Part shown: positions 47,065 through 58,450 of the stretch, piece after piece
Layout of the letters: each line of letters starts with the position of its first letter
How positions within the stretch are numbered: position 1 is the stretch's first letter
Source of the DNA: Glycine soja
Lineage: Eukaryota > Streptophyta > Magnoliopsida > Fabales > Fabaceae
Direction: 5' to 3'
Assembly (NCBI RefSeq): GCF_004193775.1
Contig: NC_041004.1
Coordinates: forward strand, 7,959,309-8,023,308
DNA: 64,000 bases
The notes under the pieces: model-generated
What the model was told of the DNA's origin: nothing
The model's input: the letters and a program-made list of their open reading frames with translations, nothing else
Database searches by the model: none
Position numbers and translations under genes: made by a program

Positions 47065-50000
47065 CTAGAGCCCAACACCACCTTCAATACCACTGACAAA
47101 TCTTGTATTAGCTAATCTTCTCCCAACAAGTTCCCTCAACTCAATTTCACCAGGAAATCTGTTCTCTTTCAGTTTGGAGAAAACCTATGATGTCAAAAGG
47201 AACAAGATGATCATAAAGTCATTAAAAGTATTCAAATAATAAAGGTAAACACTATTGCAATAGTATGCTCTGAAGCTGAATGCTTCAAAAGATTTACATG
47301 ACTTAAGTAAGTTCCAGAGTTTCACCCTAGCAGATATACATGTAAACACCACCATCAATAAAGGACACTAACATAGTGGTTTTTTTAACAATACACTAAC
47401 AGTGTATTTGGATAGAGAATTTTAACTGAGGAAAGTAATTTATAAGAGAATTTGAATTTCTGTAATTTAGAATTCATTGTTTGGATGTTTTCTTGTGAAG
47501 AATTTGAAATTTTGAAATTTTAAAACAGAATTTTAAACAACTAAAAATCTGGAATTTCAATTTCCTTCTAAAAGGTGAGAAATTGAAATTCTCTTCTTAC
47601 AGTCTTCTTCAAGAAACACCTTTGAGATCGTGGAACATTGATCGGGTGTGAGTGTAGAGGAACACGTATAACTAACACACCAACCATATCTTCTCTTTTT
47701 TTCATTCATTTTTTTCCACCCTCATAATTTTAATTTTTTTTATCCAAACACAAAATTTTGAAAATAAAAAAATTTCAATTGAAGTATTTGAAATTCTAAA
47801 AATTTAAAATTTCCTCATCCAAACACACTCTAACAGTGTTTGAGAGGAAAAGTGGTTTATAATTTTAAAAATGTGATGACTAAATTTTTTGCAAATTTTT
47901 ATTCTCCTCCGTTAATATTTATAAGGATATAGTAGTATATTCTTTCCCTCCTCTCCCCTTGCAAACCAAACAAGTGGACCCTTCCACTCCCTACCCGCCC
48001 ATTCTCTTGAACCAAACCAAAAGAAGGGGATCCTCCCGTCCTATGACCCAGAAAGTATGTAAATAACTAGCCAGCACAGACCAAGTACTCACCAAGTCGC
48101 CATTGCAATATACTTCAAAAGCACCAGAGCTTTGTAGGAAGGATTGAAGAAAATTTGTAAGAAGCCAGGTGCTTGCAATACTTCTAAACTTATTGGCACG
48201 CAAGGAATAGTACCATGGTGGTGGTGTAATTCCCAATCTAGGGAATATTTGGTCACCAGCAACTATAGCTACAATAATTCCTGTTTGCACCACTGGAACT
48301 ACTTTGCCAAGAATCCGCTTTGGAAGAGGAGGTGGATAGTTAGCCAAAACAACATTAATCCCAGGAAATTCAGATTCCAGCATGTTTTTAACTGTTACTG
48401 CATTTCCCCTGCAGAAAAAGCCATGAAAATTACACAAGATAATGGTTTGTTCTACTTGTGAATATGTGGATTCTATAAGTGAAACAAATTAAGGATGAAT
48501 GCAAACAAGTAAAGTCCAGTCCAATTTCTGAAAACTTACTAGTTATAAACACTACTTAAATTTTAATACTGTCATAGATAGATTGATATTACCAATAGTC
48601 CAGTACCACCATTTTAACTCTTTGGCACCAATAGTGAAAACTTTTAGAATAAATCATACTCCCCTCCTCCTTCCCTTAAAAAGCTTAAACTAAAAATATA
48701 TTGCCCTCCTCTCCAATTTTAAGGAGTACATTCCCTCCCAAGGAGATTCATATGCACTACACTAAATTCATTCTAGTGCAAACAAGATTCTTAGGTGTTA
48801 GGTTCAATTTTCTCTTATTGGCATAGCAACAATTGAGGAAAAGATGAAAGATCTCAGAAAACCTGTTAAGGTGGCTTAAACACATACAAAGAAAGCTACT
48901 GAAAGCACCAATGAGGAGAGTAGATTGCAAGGTTTTCAGTCATATGAAAAGGGGAGAGGGAGACCAAGAAGGACATAGGTGAAGTTGTTAAAAGGGATCT
49001 CGTGGATAATATTAAATAATCTCTCTGAATATTGGGTTTTTAACCGAACTAAATGGCATCGTGTGATCCATGTAACCTTGCACGGTGGGATAAGGCTTTT
49101 GATGTTGTCGGTGGTGGTAAATCTTGTTATTGGCAACTAGTTTTGAACCTCTACTGTCAGTTTTGAAACTTCAAAAATTGAAATAAAGATTATATATATG
49201 AAATTCTAAAGCATGTTGTGTGAATATTTAAATCACCATTTAGTTATCGGTAACTTTAGAAGTTGCAGAGGAAAGAAACTACTCCTAGCAGGCTTGCTCA
49301 TAGTTGTTCACCACCACTAATAGACTCATTCACATTAAAATGAACTAGCACATAACTAATCTCTTAAGGAAGGTGTGAGTAATTTTAAAAGGAAGAAGCA
49401 AGGGCAGTGTAATATAAGCTTCTATCAATGGAGGGGAGTATAAACTACTCAAATTTACACAGGACTAATGGAGGAGTTGACCATTTACAAAGTATATACA
49501 ATCTCACGAAATGAAAAGCAAGAACTAGAATATACATGAATGATTCTAAAATGAAAACAAAACACAATTTCCATCTATTGGTGACTAAATAATCAGAGTC
49601 ATTGATTAAATAGACCTGAATCAGAGAGGCCGAGATAATTGAATACCAATAGATGTTGTAATTATAACAAACTAGTAGAAAGTCTATCTGTATTTTTTAA
49701 AATAAAAAGTAAAAAAGAAAAAGCAGTTGAAGAAAGTAGTGACAATAATTATATTTTGAAGGTTCATGAAAGAAATGTAAACAGTTATATATTGAAGAAT
49801 AATTAATGAATAGGAAATGTGTACACCAAAAGGGGGCAATTGCTTTTATTAATAGTTATAGATAACTAACACTAGATAGATACAACTTAGATATGCAAGA
49901 CATTTGTTAACTAAGAAGCTGCAGAAGTAACATTTTCTATCATCCAAATTTGCTTTCTAGTCCATCATTTCCTTTTCAATACCAATAAACTAAGAGGTGT

Positions 50001-50668
50001 TTGGAAATGCATTCTATAGGCAAAAGCTCACGGTCATGATGTGAAAAAACGCAAAAAGTTAGAACTAGTAGTGTTCACTTTGATGTTAAAAATTACACAC
50101 ATGATCCGTTTCCAAACACACCCTCAAACCCAAAATAGTAACAAAAACAATACGGCACCAACTTAATACTAACAATAAGGGAGGGGAATAAAAACCTTAT
50201 TGTTCCAACTAGGCACATATATATATTGAATAAGAACCCAACAACCGCAACTTAAATCAAACAATTAGATCGGAATTGAAAAAAAGCAAGGAATTGAACA
50301 AACTTGTAAGAGCAGGAAGTGCAGAAGTCAATGCTCACGGTGTTGCCAATTCCAATAAGGCCAATACCACTTTGTTTCTGTACAAAATTGAAAAGGAAAA
50401 AAACGGTCAGAAGAAACCCAGATAAAAGAACAAAAATTGGCACGAGGAAGGGATTCAAAATCGTAAATTTCGAAGAGGGTAATCGAGAAACCTGCGTGGG
50501 GAACTCGAGGGGTTGTTGAAGGTGCGGTTGAGGGTGCGGTTTGGGGTGGATGGGAGGGAGATGATGATGGGTTGGTTTGGGAGAGGGTTGAGGAGAGAAG
50601 AGGTTGAGAATGTCTGAGAAGAAGAGGAAGATTGGTAATCCAACGAGAAGGATTTGGGTTCGATCCAT
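47065..50668 (-). CDS. SELT: SelT-like protein (selenoprotein T homologue with Cys)
   Basis: Four minus-strand exons join in phase: 50668-50492, 50377-50304, 48408-48093 and 47184-47065, coding 228 aa, the usual length of plant SelT-like proteins. An N-terminal hydrophobic segment (about residues 6-22) serves as signal or ER anchor, followed by a Pro/His-rich linker. The thioredoxin-fold redox motif is CTSC at residues 78-81; animal SelT has Sec in place of the last Cys. A hydrophobic segment in exon 3 (VVPVVQTGIIVAIVAGDQIF) is the membrane-associated helix of the family. The C-terminus reads LENRFP-like ELRELVGRRL. It is probably an ER-membrane oxidoreductase. Intron 2 is about 1.9 kb and holds an antisense LINE tail. 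Confidence 0.92.
48780..49115 (+). pseudogene. LINE C-terminal tail remnant in SelT-like intron 2
   Basis: The plus strand, antisense to the host gene, shows pieces of the C-terminus of plant LINE reverse transcriptase: KGRGRPRRT near 48950-48976, the VKLLKGI-like segment, and WVFNRTKWHRVIHV near 49032-49075. Frameshifts and stops interrupt it. It is a 5'-truncated insertion, as is usual for LINEs. Confidence 0.65.
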
Positions 50669-50923
50669 TGAAACTTGAAAGAAGAACAGGGTGAGAGAGA
50701 GAATATGATGTAGCGGTGCTTTTGGGGGATCAGTGTGTGAAAATTTGATGTAACTGCCAACAGGTTTACTTGCAAATTTGCAATGTCTTCTCACGATGGG
50801 GGAAAAACCAAAGCTTTGTTCGAATATGCCAATGGCCATCCAAATTCGTGGACTTTCTTTTCCCTTCCTTTTTAAAAAAAAAAAAAACAAAATGCCTTTT
50901 TTTTTTTTTTAATTATACCATAC

Positions 50924-52350
50924 TAGGGACGGGTAAAATGGACAAAATGTGTCCACACCCGATCCATATTCTTTTGGGCTGAAATTTTGTAGGCCCTGGG
51001 GACCATCTGGATTATTTATATTAATTTTAAAATTAATAAAAAAAATAATTTTACATAAAAAAATGTATAAAAAATTATAAATTTAAAAAATTATTTAATA
51101 TGTATTTATTCCACCTAACAAGTATGGATAAAGTCATTTAAATTATGTTTAATGAATACTCAAATTAATAATATTATTTTTGTCACTTCTTGTGGACACT
51201 TAATTTTATATTCAATAAATATGTTTTTCTCTTAAAAAATATAAATTATAATTTAAAATTATAAATTATATTAATAAGTTACTATATTTTACTTAATATT
51301 TACTAGCGAAAACAAATATGTTATCGCATTTGTGTCCGTATCTTTGTTGTGCTATTGTGTCAAAACTTAATATAGTACAATAATTTCCAATTATAATTTC
51401 TGAATTTTGTTCAATAAATGGCACACTTTAGATGAAAAAATTAAAAACAAATTGAATAGCTTACAACTAAAAATAAAAATAATTAATTTTCCATAGGAAA
51501 CCACAATAATCTTGGCTTTGGAAAAAAATTTCTCCCTCCCTTTTTCCATAAATTGCTTCCTTGTTGGCAATGGCAGTTTCCAATTGCATATCCCATGAAA
51601 GGTCTCTTAAATTAATTGAAACAGTAATTAATAACAAACAAAGGAAATGAAATATAGAAAAATCTGTAAGAATGAATTGTAATAAAAAAAATTGGGGATA
51701 AATACATAAAGTGATGAGAAGAACTAGAGGAGAAGGACCGTGAGAGAAAAAAATGTGTTACTTACCAAAATTCTTGTCATTGAAGGAAGTGTCTTTGATC
51801 AAAATTGTTGAAAGAACATAAAATATAATAACACTAAAATAATAGGAAGAAAAAAGAATACAAATATGGCTCGTGAGAGAACAAGAGTGAAAGCAATGAT
51901 AAATTGATAATAGGAGCTTTGAGGAGCGGTTCAATTATGTTTATAGATAATGTGCATTACAAAGAGAGTGTGCAATTTTCCATCTTTGAAGTGATGGAAA
52001 GTTATAGTTGGGCAATTTCTATTAGCGAAAAAGTGGGTAGATGAGCAAAATTGGCTAGATGAAAGTAGAGACCATATTAAAGATTTTTTTTTTTAATTTT
52101 CCATTTGTACATGATTGTTGTTATTTTTGTTTTAAACATGTAAAGAAAATGGGCAAATAAAAGTGGAGACCAAGGAGCAGTTACAACAATCTATATCGCC
52201 TTTATCTACCTGGATCGAGTCTGTTTGGCCCATTAGGCTAAATGGGTTGGGCAAAAAAAACTTATTTCTATTCGGGTGGACTCTTTTTTAGCCTAGCCTA
52301 ACCCTAATTGTGGGTCGACCCATTGGGACAAGTTCATTTTGTCAACCCTA
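50924..52350. mobile_element. non-autonomous hAT element with 8-bp target duplication
   Basis: Left terminus TAGGGACGGGTAAAATGGAC at 50924 and right terminus read inward TAGGGTTGACAAAATGAAC agree at the outer TAGGG and the inner AAAATG. The flanks TACCATAC (50916-50923) and TACTATAC (52351-52358) match at seven of eight bases. GGGTCGACCC and GGGTTGGGC words sit near the right end. The 1.4-kb interior is AT-rich and has no transposase. Confidence 0.7.
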
Positions 52351-52358
52351 TACTATAC

Positions 52359-54040
52359 TATTAATAGTGTGAAATGTTAATTGGATTTATCAATGACTAA
52401 TATCTAATGAGTTCGATCCTTGTAGAATATTACACATTTAGGCCCACCAATATTTTTTTTTATTATTAGTATTTATAAAGTAAAAAAGACCTTGTACAAT
52501 GATAAAAAAAAGTTACATATGTTAACATAAAGATCCAACATATTTAAAGCAAAAAAATTCTTTTAAAATTTATTTTAGGTGTCACTTATCATTGAGTCAT
52601 CCTGTACTATACTCTTGGGGAGGGGCTTGAAGAGGGACAATGAACTTTAAGTCTAACTAAATTCCGACCGAAAATTAGTCTCATAATCAGTCGAAAGGAC
52701 CAAAACTTATGGAGATGTCTTGGGTATATCTAGGGAGCCTAAGACCCTAATTGTAGTGACACTAAATAATAAAAACAAGAGTTTTGGTAAAAAAAATAGT
52801 TTTACAAAAAAATAAAGTTGGAAATATTTGTTTTCATGTTTAGTTTATTTAAGAAATAAATAAAAAATATTTCTAGAAAACAATGTTTCTCAATGGTGCT
52901 TTTCTAGCTATGTTTCTCATTGGAGATGTATGAATATATTTTTTCAGAGTTAGAAAAAAAAAATTACTATGAAAAAATATCATATTACTCTTATTATACT
53001 ATTTAACATAATAAATAATAATTTTTTTAATGAAAAATATTATGTAATTTTTTTATTCCTAAGAAACTTAAGGAGTGTATTCAATTAGGAAGTGTATTGA
53101 ATTAGGATTTTAAATAATTTGTAGTATTTGGTAAAAGCTTTTAAATGATTTAGACAAAATTTTGCATATTCAATCAAAACTGTAAGGATTTTTTTTATAA
53201 AGAGCAACAAATATGGGTGGTATTTATTTAAAATTATAAGGGTTATTTTCGCTCTCCTTTGCTCTCTGCCCTTTCTCTCATTTAAAAAATATATATTGAA
53301 TTAGATTTATTTGCAATATATATTTGATGCCTTTTCAAATAATAATATATTTGAGTAAGAAACAATGGGGTGGGGATGGGTTTATGGTTTCCCATCCTTA
53401 TATCCGATTCTCCAAGGTCATCCTCATCCTTGTCTTCGATAGGTATGAAATCTCTTTCCCATTCCAATTTCCGATGGGGATCGGGTATACTCTCCCCAAT
53501 CTATCCCCACCCAATAATTTTAAAAAATATATATTTTTTAAAAAAAAATCATAAAAATTAATTTTAGAAAAATAGAACAAGTTAAATATATCAAGTTAGT
53601 CAAGTTTAACGACTATCTTGTTATAATCAAATATAAAATTATATCCTAGGAAAAATTTTCCTATGAAAATCATATTCCCATCATTTAAAAACTATCCTAA
53701 GACTTGAGACTTGACAAAGAGAGAGCATAATTCCTTATAACTTATGTTTGTCTTTAGAGTTTTAGTTTCCGTCTTCAAAAAGAATAGAAATAATAGACAA
53801 AATATAGTGAGTATAAAAGTCTAACAAAAGTAATTAAGTAATATACATAAAAATCGAATATTCCCCATACCCGTACTTATACCAGGTTAAAGTGGAAATT
53901 ATCAATCAAAATCAGGGTAAGTATGAGATGATACCCACCGATTCAAATGTAATTGTCATATCTTGATCAAAACACTTGATTTTTACGACACTCTTAATAA
54001 ACCAAAATTATGTCATCAATGGTGTAAATACCAACAAGAT
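52359..54040. other. gene-free stretch
   Basis: No gene is seen. At 53351-53516 a GGGGTGGGGATGGG block and its approximate complement CTATCCCCACCC form a loose inverted repeat. Confidence 0.4.
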
Positions 54041-54115
54041 TCTATATCCTATATTATAAAAGAGAAGTATAGGAAAATTACTGTTGTGCCCCTGCTTAGA
54101 AAATTGGCACTTGTC

Positions 54116-55460
54116 CCTTTTGCTGGGTTTATTGTCATTTTGTTGGCTTTTTGGTTTCTGGTGGAGGTTCTACACGTGTGTGGTTTACGTGTTTGTTTTT
54201 TCATCAAAAAGGAATTGTTGTGCCATGTGTCTGATGACTAAGCTAGCTTGCACTCTTTGATTGGGCACGTGGTTTGGGTGTTTTGTAGAATGTCATTGGT
54301 TGTTGTTGTGTCATTTTCGTTTGTTTCATTTTCAAGTTTGAAAGCAAAACTGGATTTGAAGGTGTGAGGCTCTGCCTTTGTCGTTTCTTTTCTAACTTTT
54401 ATGTTGTGCATGGCTGTGATTTTCCTTTTTGTTTTCCAGTTTGGTTTTGTTCTGTTGTTCGGCTTGGCTGTGAGAAGAAAAGGTAATGTTTTTTTGTTTA
54501 ATGTCTTTGCGTTCGGTTTGGTTTCAGTTTGTATGTGTGTTAGCTTTTCCAGGTGATTTTAGAACTCTTTTTCGGTGTTTTTCTTCTTTGGTGCTTTGTT
54601 TACTAACTTTTATATTGTGCATGGCTGTGATTTTACAGTTTTTCTTTGGTTGAGAAGTTTCTTTTGGAGTTTTCTTTTGCTCCGTTGTTGGGTTTGACTG
54701 TGAGAAGAAAAGGTAATGTTTATGTTGTGCATGTCTGTTTTAGCTTTTGTTTTTTGGTTTTTAATGAGTTACGTTTGTTTTACATTTTGCCTTTTGTTGG
54801 GTTTGTTGTCATTTTGTTGTCCTTTTGGTTTCTTTTTCAGCTACAACACGTGTGTTGTTTACGTGTTTGTTTTTCCCCTCAGAAAGCAACTGTTGTGACA
54901 TGTGTGTGATGGATAAGCTAGCTTGCATTGTTTGGTTGGACACGTGGTTTGGGTGTTTCGCAGAATGCCGTTGGTCGTTGTTGTATCATTTTCGTTTGTT
55001 TGATTTTTAAGTTTGAGAGCAAAACTGTTTCTTTGCTTGCTTCTAGATTTCAAGGTGTGAGGCTATGCGTTGGTCGTTTGTTTTCTAACTTTTATGTTGT
55101 GCATGGCTGTGATTTTCCTTTTTGTTTCCCAGTTTGGTTTAGCTCTGTTGTTCGGTTGGTTGTGAGAAGAAAATGTAATGTTTTTTTATTGAATGTCTTT
55201 GTATTCAGTTTGTTTTCAGTTTGTATGTGTGTTACCTTTTCTGGGTGATTTTAGAACTCTTTTTCAGGCTTTTTCTGATTTTGATGCTTTGTTTTCTAAT
55301 TTTTCTATTGTGCATGGCTGTGATTTTACAGTTTTTCTTTGGTTGAGAAGTTTGTTTTGCCGTTTAGTTTTGTTGCCTTGTTGAGCTTGATTGTGAGAAG
55401 CTAAGGTAATGTTTATGTTGTGCATTCTTTGGTTGAGAAGTTTGTTTTACAGTTTTCCTT
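54116..55460 (+). repeat. 674-bp tandem duplication upstream of the RPA70-like gene
   Basis: The unit starting CCTTTTGCTGGGTTT at 54116 recurs as CCTTTTGTTGGGTTT at 54790. Matching markers follow in order in both copies (ACACGTGTGT, GTTTACGTGTTTG, AAGCTAGCTTGCA at 54241 and 54916, GTGCATGGCTGTGATTTTCC, TGAGAAGAAAA). The copies are about 85-90 percent alike by eye. Each is T/G-rich on the plus strand. Within each unit a shorter phrase with GTGCATGGCTGTGATTTTAC is repeated again. Confidence 0.85.
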
Positions 55461-55863
55461 TGTTCGGTTGTTAGTCTTGAGTGCGACAAATGAAAATTAT
55501 ACTTTTGTACCCATGTTTGGGTTTGGCTGAGAGAAGTTGAGCTTTAACTTGAGGATGATTGTTTTTTCTATGGTTTGTTAAGTTTGGTGTTAATGCATTC
55601 TTATATGTTTGTCGCCTCTTTTGTTAATTCTGTTTACTCACATGACCAAGTGTTTATTTTTACTTATTCATATGCAGTTTATTGTGGTCTTATGTGTGTT
55701 TTGTGAGTTTTCTTCTTTGTTTTTTTGGTGACAGGTTGTTAACTTTGGTTTCCAGTGGTTGAGGTGGTAGTTTAAGTTTTTCGCTGTTTGACTATATGCT
55801 TGGTTTTTAACTGATGTTCTGTTTTTCTTGGTGGTGTTGTTCAGGCTTTGCGATTATAAAGTT

Positions 55864-58413
55864 ATGGCATGTGTTGCTAATAAAATTAAGTTGATAGATG
55901 GATCAAGGGAAGCTCTTAAGCTTTCTATAAGGATCACTGATCTTTGGTTCATTGGGATTCCCAAAAAGTCTGAACAAGCCGAAATGGTGGTTGTTGATTC
56001 TGATGTATTTTTTTGGTGGTTTTTTTTATTATATATTATATTATTGACCATTCAATCAGGTATTTATATGTTTTCTATATTATAGGGAGATGAAATCCAT
56101 GTTGTTTGCAAACAGGATCAGTTGAAGTCTCACAAGGTTGGTTTGAAGGAAAATTTGACTTATGTGATGCATAATTTTAAAGTTATGAAGAATGACGGGA
56201 AATTCAGAGTTTGTGATCATGAATATAAATTATGTTTTACTAGAGTTACTGTTGTTAGGCAATCTGATATGGAACACTTACCTTTTAGGAAATTCAAATT
56301 TGTTGATTTTTCTAGTGTCATTGCTGGTCATTTTCAAACTGGACTCTTGGTTGGTAAGATCATTTTTTGCAATTTGTGGATTGATTTTGATTGAGGTGCT
56401 TATGACTTTTCAAATAAGATGCGTTTACCTTGTGGTTGCTTTAGATGTTATTGGCGTGGTTGATGAAGTGATATTCCGATATGTGTCATCGAAAAATACG
56501 AGGGTTGTTTTCAAATTAAAGGATTTGAGGTTATCTTTTACAATTTAAGTTTTGAGTGTGTGTGGTTTTTGTTTCTATCTGATGATGATTAGATGCTGAT
56601 ATACTGATACATTAATTGTTGTTTCCTTATGATAGTGGACAGGTGCTATCCTGCACACTTTGGGAAAATTACTGCTTACAGTTTTTGTCTTATTTGAATG
56701 AGGTTGAAGATGAAAGGCCGATTGTTATTCTTTTGACACATGCCAGGATTAAGGAAGCGCAGGGTCAGTGTAATGTGAAATTTCTCAATTTTCATGCTTA
56801 CTAGATAATATTTTTTTTTGGGTCTAATCTGTAGGATCATATCCGCCGTCGGTCACTAATTCTTTCAAGGCATCTAAACTCATGATTAACAACCTTGTGC
56901 TGGAAATTCAAGAATTTAGAGAGAGGTATTTTGGCAGTGTGTTAATTATGTGATTGTAATTTCAAACCGTTAAATATGTAAGTAATCTTTGCTGGGTTTT
57001 GTATTTGTTCTATTCTTATAGCCTTTTAGATTTAGGGATCGAGGTTAGATCGGTTTTGACGCCTATTGGACAAGCGAGTTCACAGGTTTTAGGGTCATCT
57101 CAATTATCATCAAAAGATGCATTTCTGTCAAAGGCTGAAGTGAAAAATATCTCTCAGATTAATGCCATTTCCGAGGTGATGTTCTTATTCATTTGTAGCT
57201 TCTCTTTATAGAAAATCTAATGTCAGTTTCTTCAAACAGGAAATTGTTTGTGTAACTGTCGACAAGATTACAACTATAGTGATGGACAACTATTCATGGT
57301 GCTATCCGGCTTGCGGTCAATGTTATAAAAAAGCTGACATAGAAACTGTGCCGTTCACATGTCCGTGTGGCAAGAGAACGATCAACCTGTACTAAGGTGA
57401 TTGATTCACTGCTTAATTGGTATGACGTTCATCAGCTACTTTTTCTTATACTGGTATCTATATTGGCAGGTATAGAGTTGAAGTGATGGTTAATCACAAG
57501 GGTGAACAGACCAAATTTTTTATCTGGGACCGTGAATGTGCACAGTTAATTGGTCAATCAGCGGATGAAGTCAACAGGCTCAAAATAGAAGTATGTTATT
57601 GTATTGTCATGCAATGTTTTTTAATTTACAGTGAAAATTTGTTAGGTTGCTATCCATTTTCATTCTTATTTTTTCATGCAAGGATGGCGATGTTGATTTA
57701 AATGCCTCTCCTCAAGCACTAGATAGGCTATTGGGTTGTTTCCTTGCATTCAAAGTGAAGGTGCAACCAAGGTTCAGGAATTCTATTGTTCTTAAATATT
57801 CAGATGAATCAGACTTGGTCAATGCTGTCCTGGATATGCTTCCCGATAGTGAGGTTGTGTTTCGTCAAATGTATTTTAGTTATTGTGAGTGTATGCATAT
57901 ATTCCATTTTTTTTTAGTCTTAATTCATATATCATGCAGCCATGTTGCAAGATCGAGAATTCAATACTTGAGTCGACCGATCCTACAGAGCTTGAATCTG
58001 TAAGCTAACATTGTCTTTCTCTGTTTTTCTTGGTGTATGTAGCAATGATGGCAACAAAATTTAGCTGACTCATCAATCAATATTTTATGCAGCAATTTGT
58101 GTTTGTTACCACTGATCATGATCGTTCAATGCTTGACTCAAGTGAGCCTATAGAGCTTGAATATGTAAGCTGGTGTTGTCCTTGTGTGTTTTTGCTGGTG
58201 TATTTTCCGATGATGTCAACAAAATTTAGCTTACTGATCAATTAATATTTTATGCCGTAATTTGTGTCTGTTACCGGAGATCATGACCCTCTTCTCAAGA
58301 TTCCATTGACACCAACTAAGCGCGTATCTTCTGATGAGTTCGATGATGAGCCAAAAAACTTTCAGATTTCACCTGCCGAAGTTTCCTCCAACAAATTAGC
58401 CAAGCATTCTTAG
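55864..58413 (+). pseudogene. RPA70-like (replication protein A large subunit) gene, broken
   Basis: The exon series is 55864-56004, 56086-56353, 56445-56529, 56636-56763, 56835-56925, 57022-57175, 57240-57396, 57470-57590, 57683-57853, 57940-57999, 58093-58164 and about 58258-58413. Exons 1-2 form the first OB fold (DLWFIGIPKKSEQAE, ENLTYVMHNFKV), exons 3-6 the second (DVIGVVDEV, SCTLWENYC), and exons 7-9 the C-terminal domain with a zinc ribbon (CYPACGQC, CPCGK). Such proteins bind single-stranded DNA; Helitron-borne copies are presumed to assist rolling-circle transposition. Exon 7 is one base short of the phase needed to join exon 8, so the frame ends at TAA 57393-57395 after about 340 aa. 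The last exon also lacks its AG acceptor (CCG at 58255-58257) and begins with TAA. All other splice sites are GT-AG and in phase. A truncated protein could still be made. Confidence 0.75.
57985..58300 (+). repeat. tandem exon-intron duplication at the 3' end of the RPA70-like gene
   Basis: The unit running from GAGCTTGAATCTGTAAGC through the intron and TTTATGCAGCAATTTGTGT recurs about 165 bases later as GAGCTTGAATATGTAAGC ... TTTATGCCGTAATTTGTGT. The second copy has lost the splice acceptor and changed the first codon to a stop. Confidence 0.85.
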
Positions 58414-58450
58414 GCTGAATGAATTATGTTGTTGACAGGTTGCCTTGGAT

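Larger units (their letters stand above)
54041..58450 (+). mobile_element. Helitron-like segment carrying an RPA70-like gene
   Basis: TCTATATCCTATATTATAAA at 54041 resembles Helitron 5' ends. An RPA70-like gene, a common cargo of plant Helitrons, follows in the same orientation. No convincing CTRR end with a hairpin was found downstream, so the right boundary is only the end of the cargo gene. No Rep/helicase ORF is present. Confidence 0.5.

Noticed and set aside
50455..50775. 106-aa frame overlapping SelT-like exon 1 in another frame
   Set aside because: Shadow of exon 1, whose frame has the family motifs and joins exon 2 in phase.
53351..53516. Transposon terminal repeats from the GGGGTGGGGATGGG block
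   Set aside because: The complementarity is partial and no target duplication was found around it.
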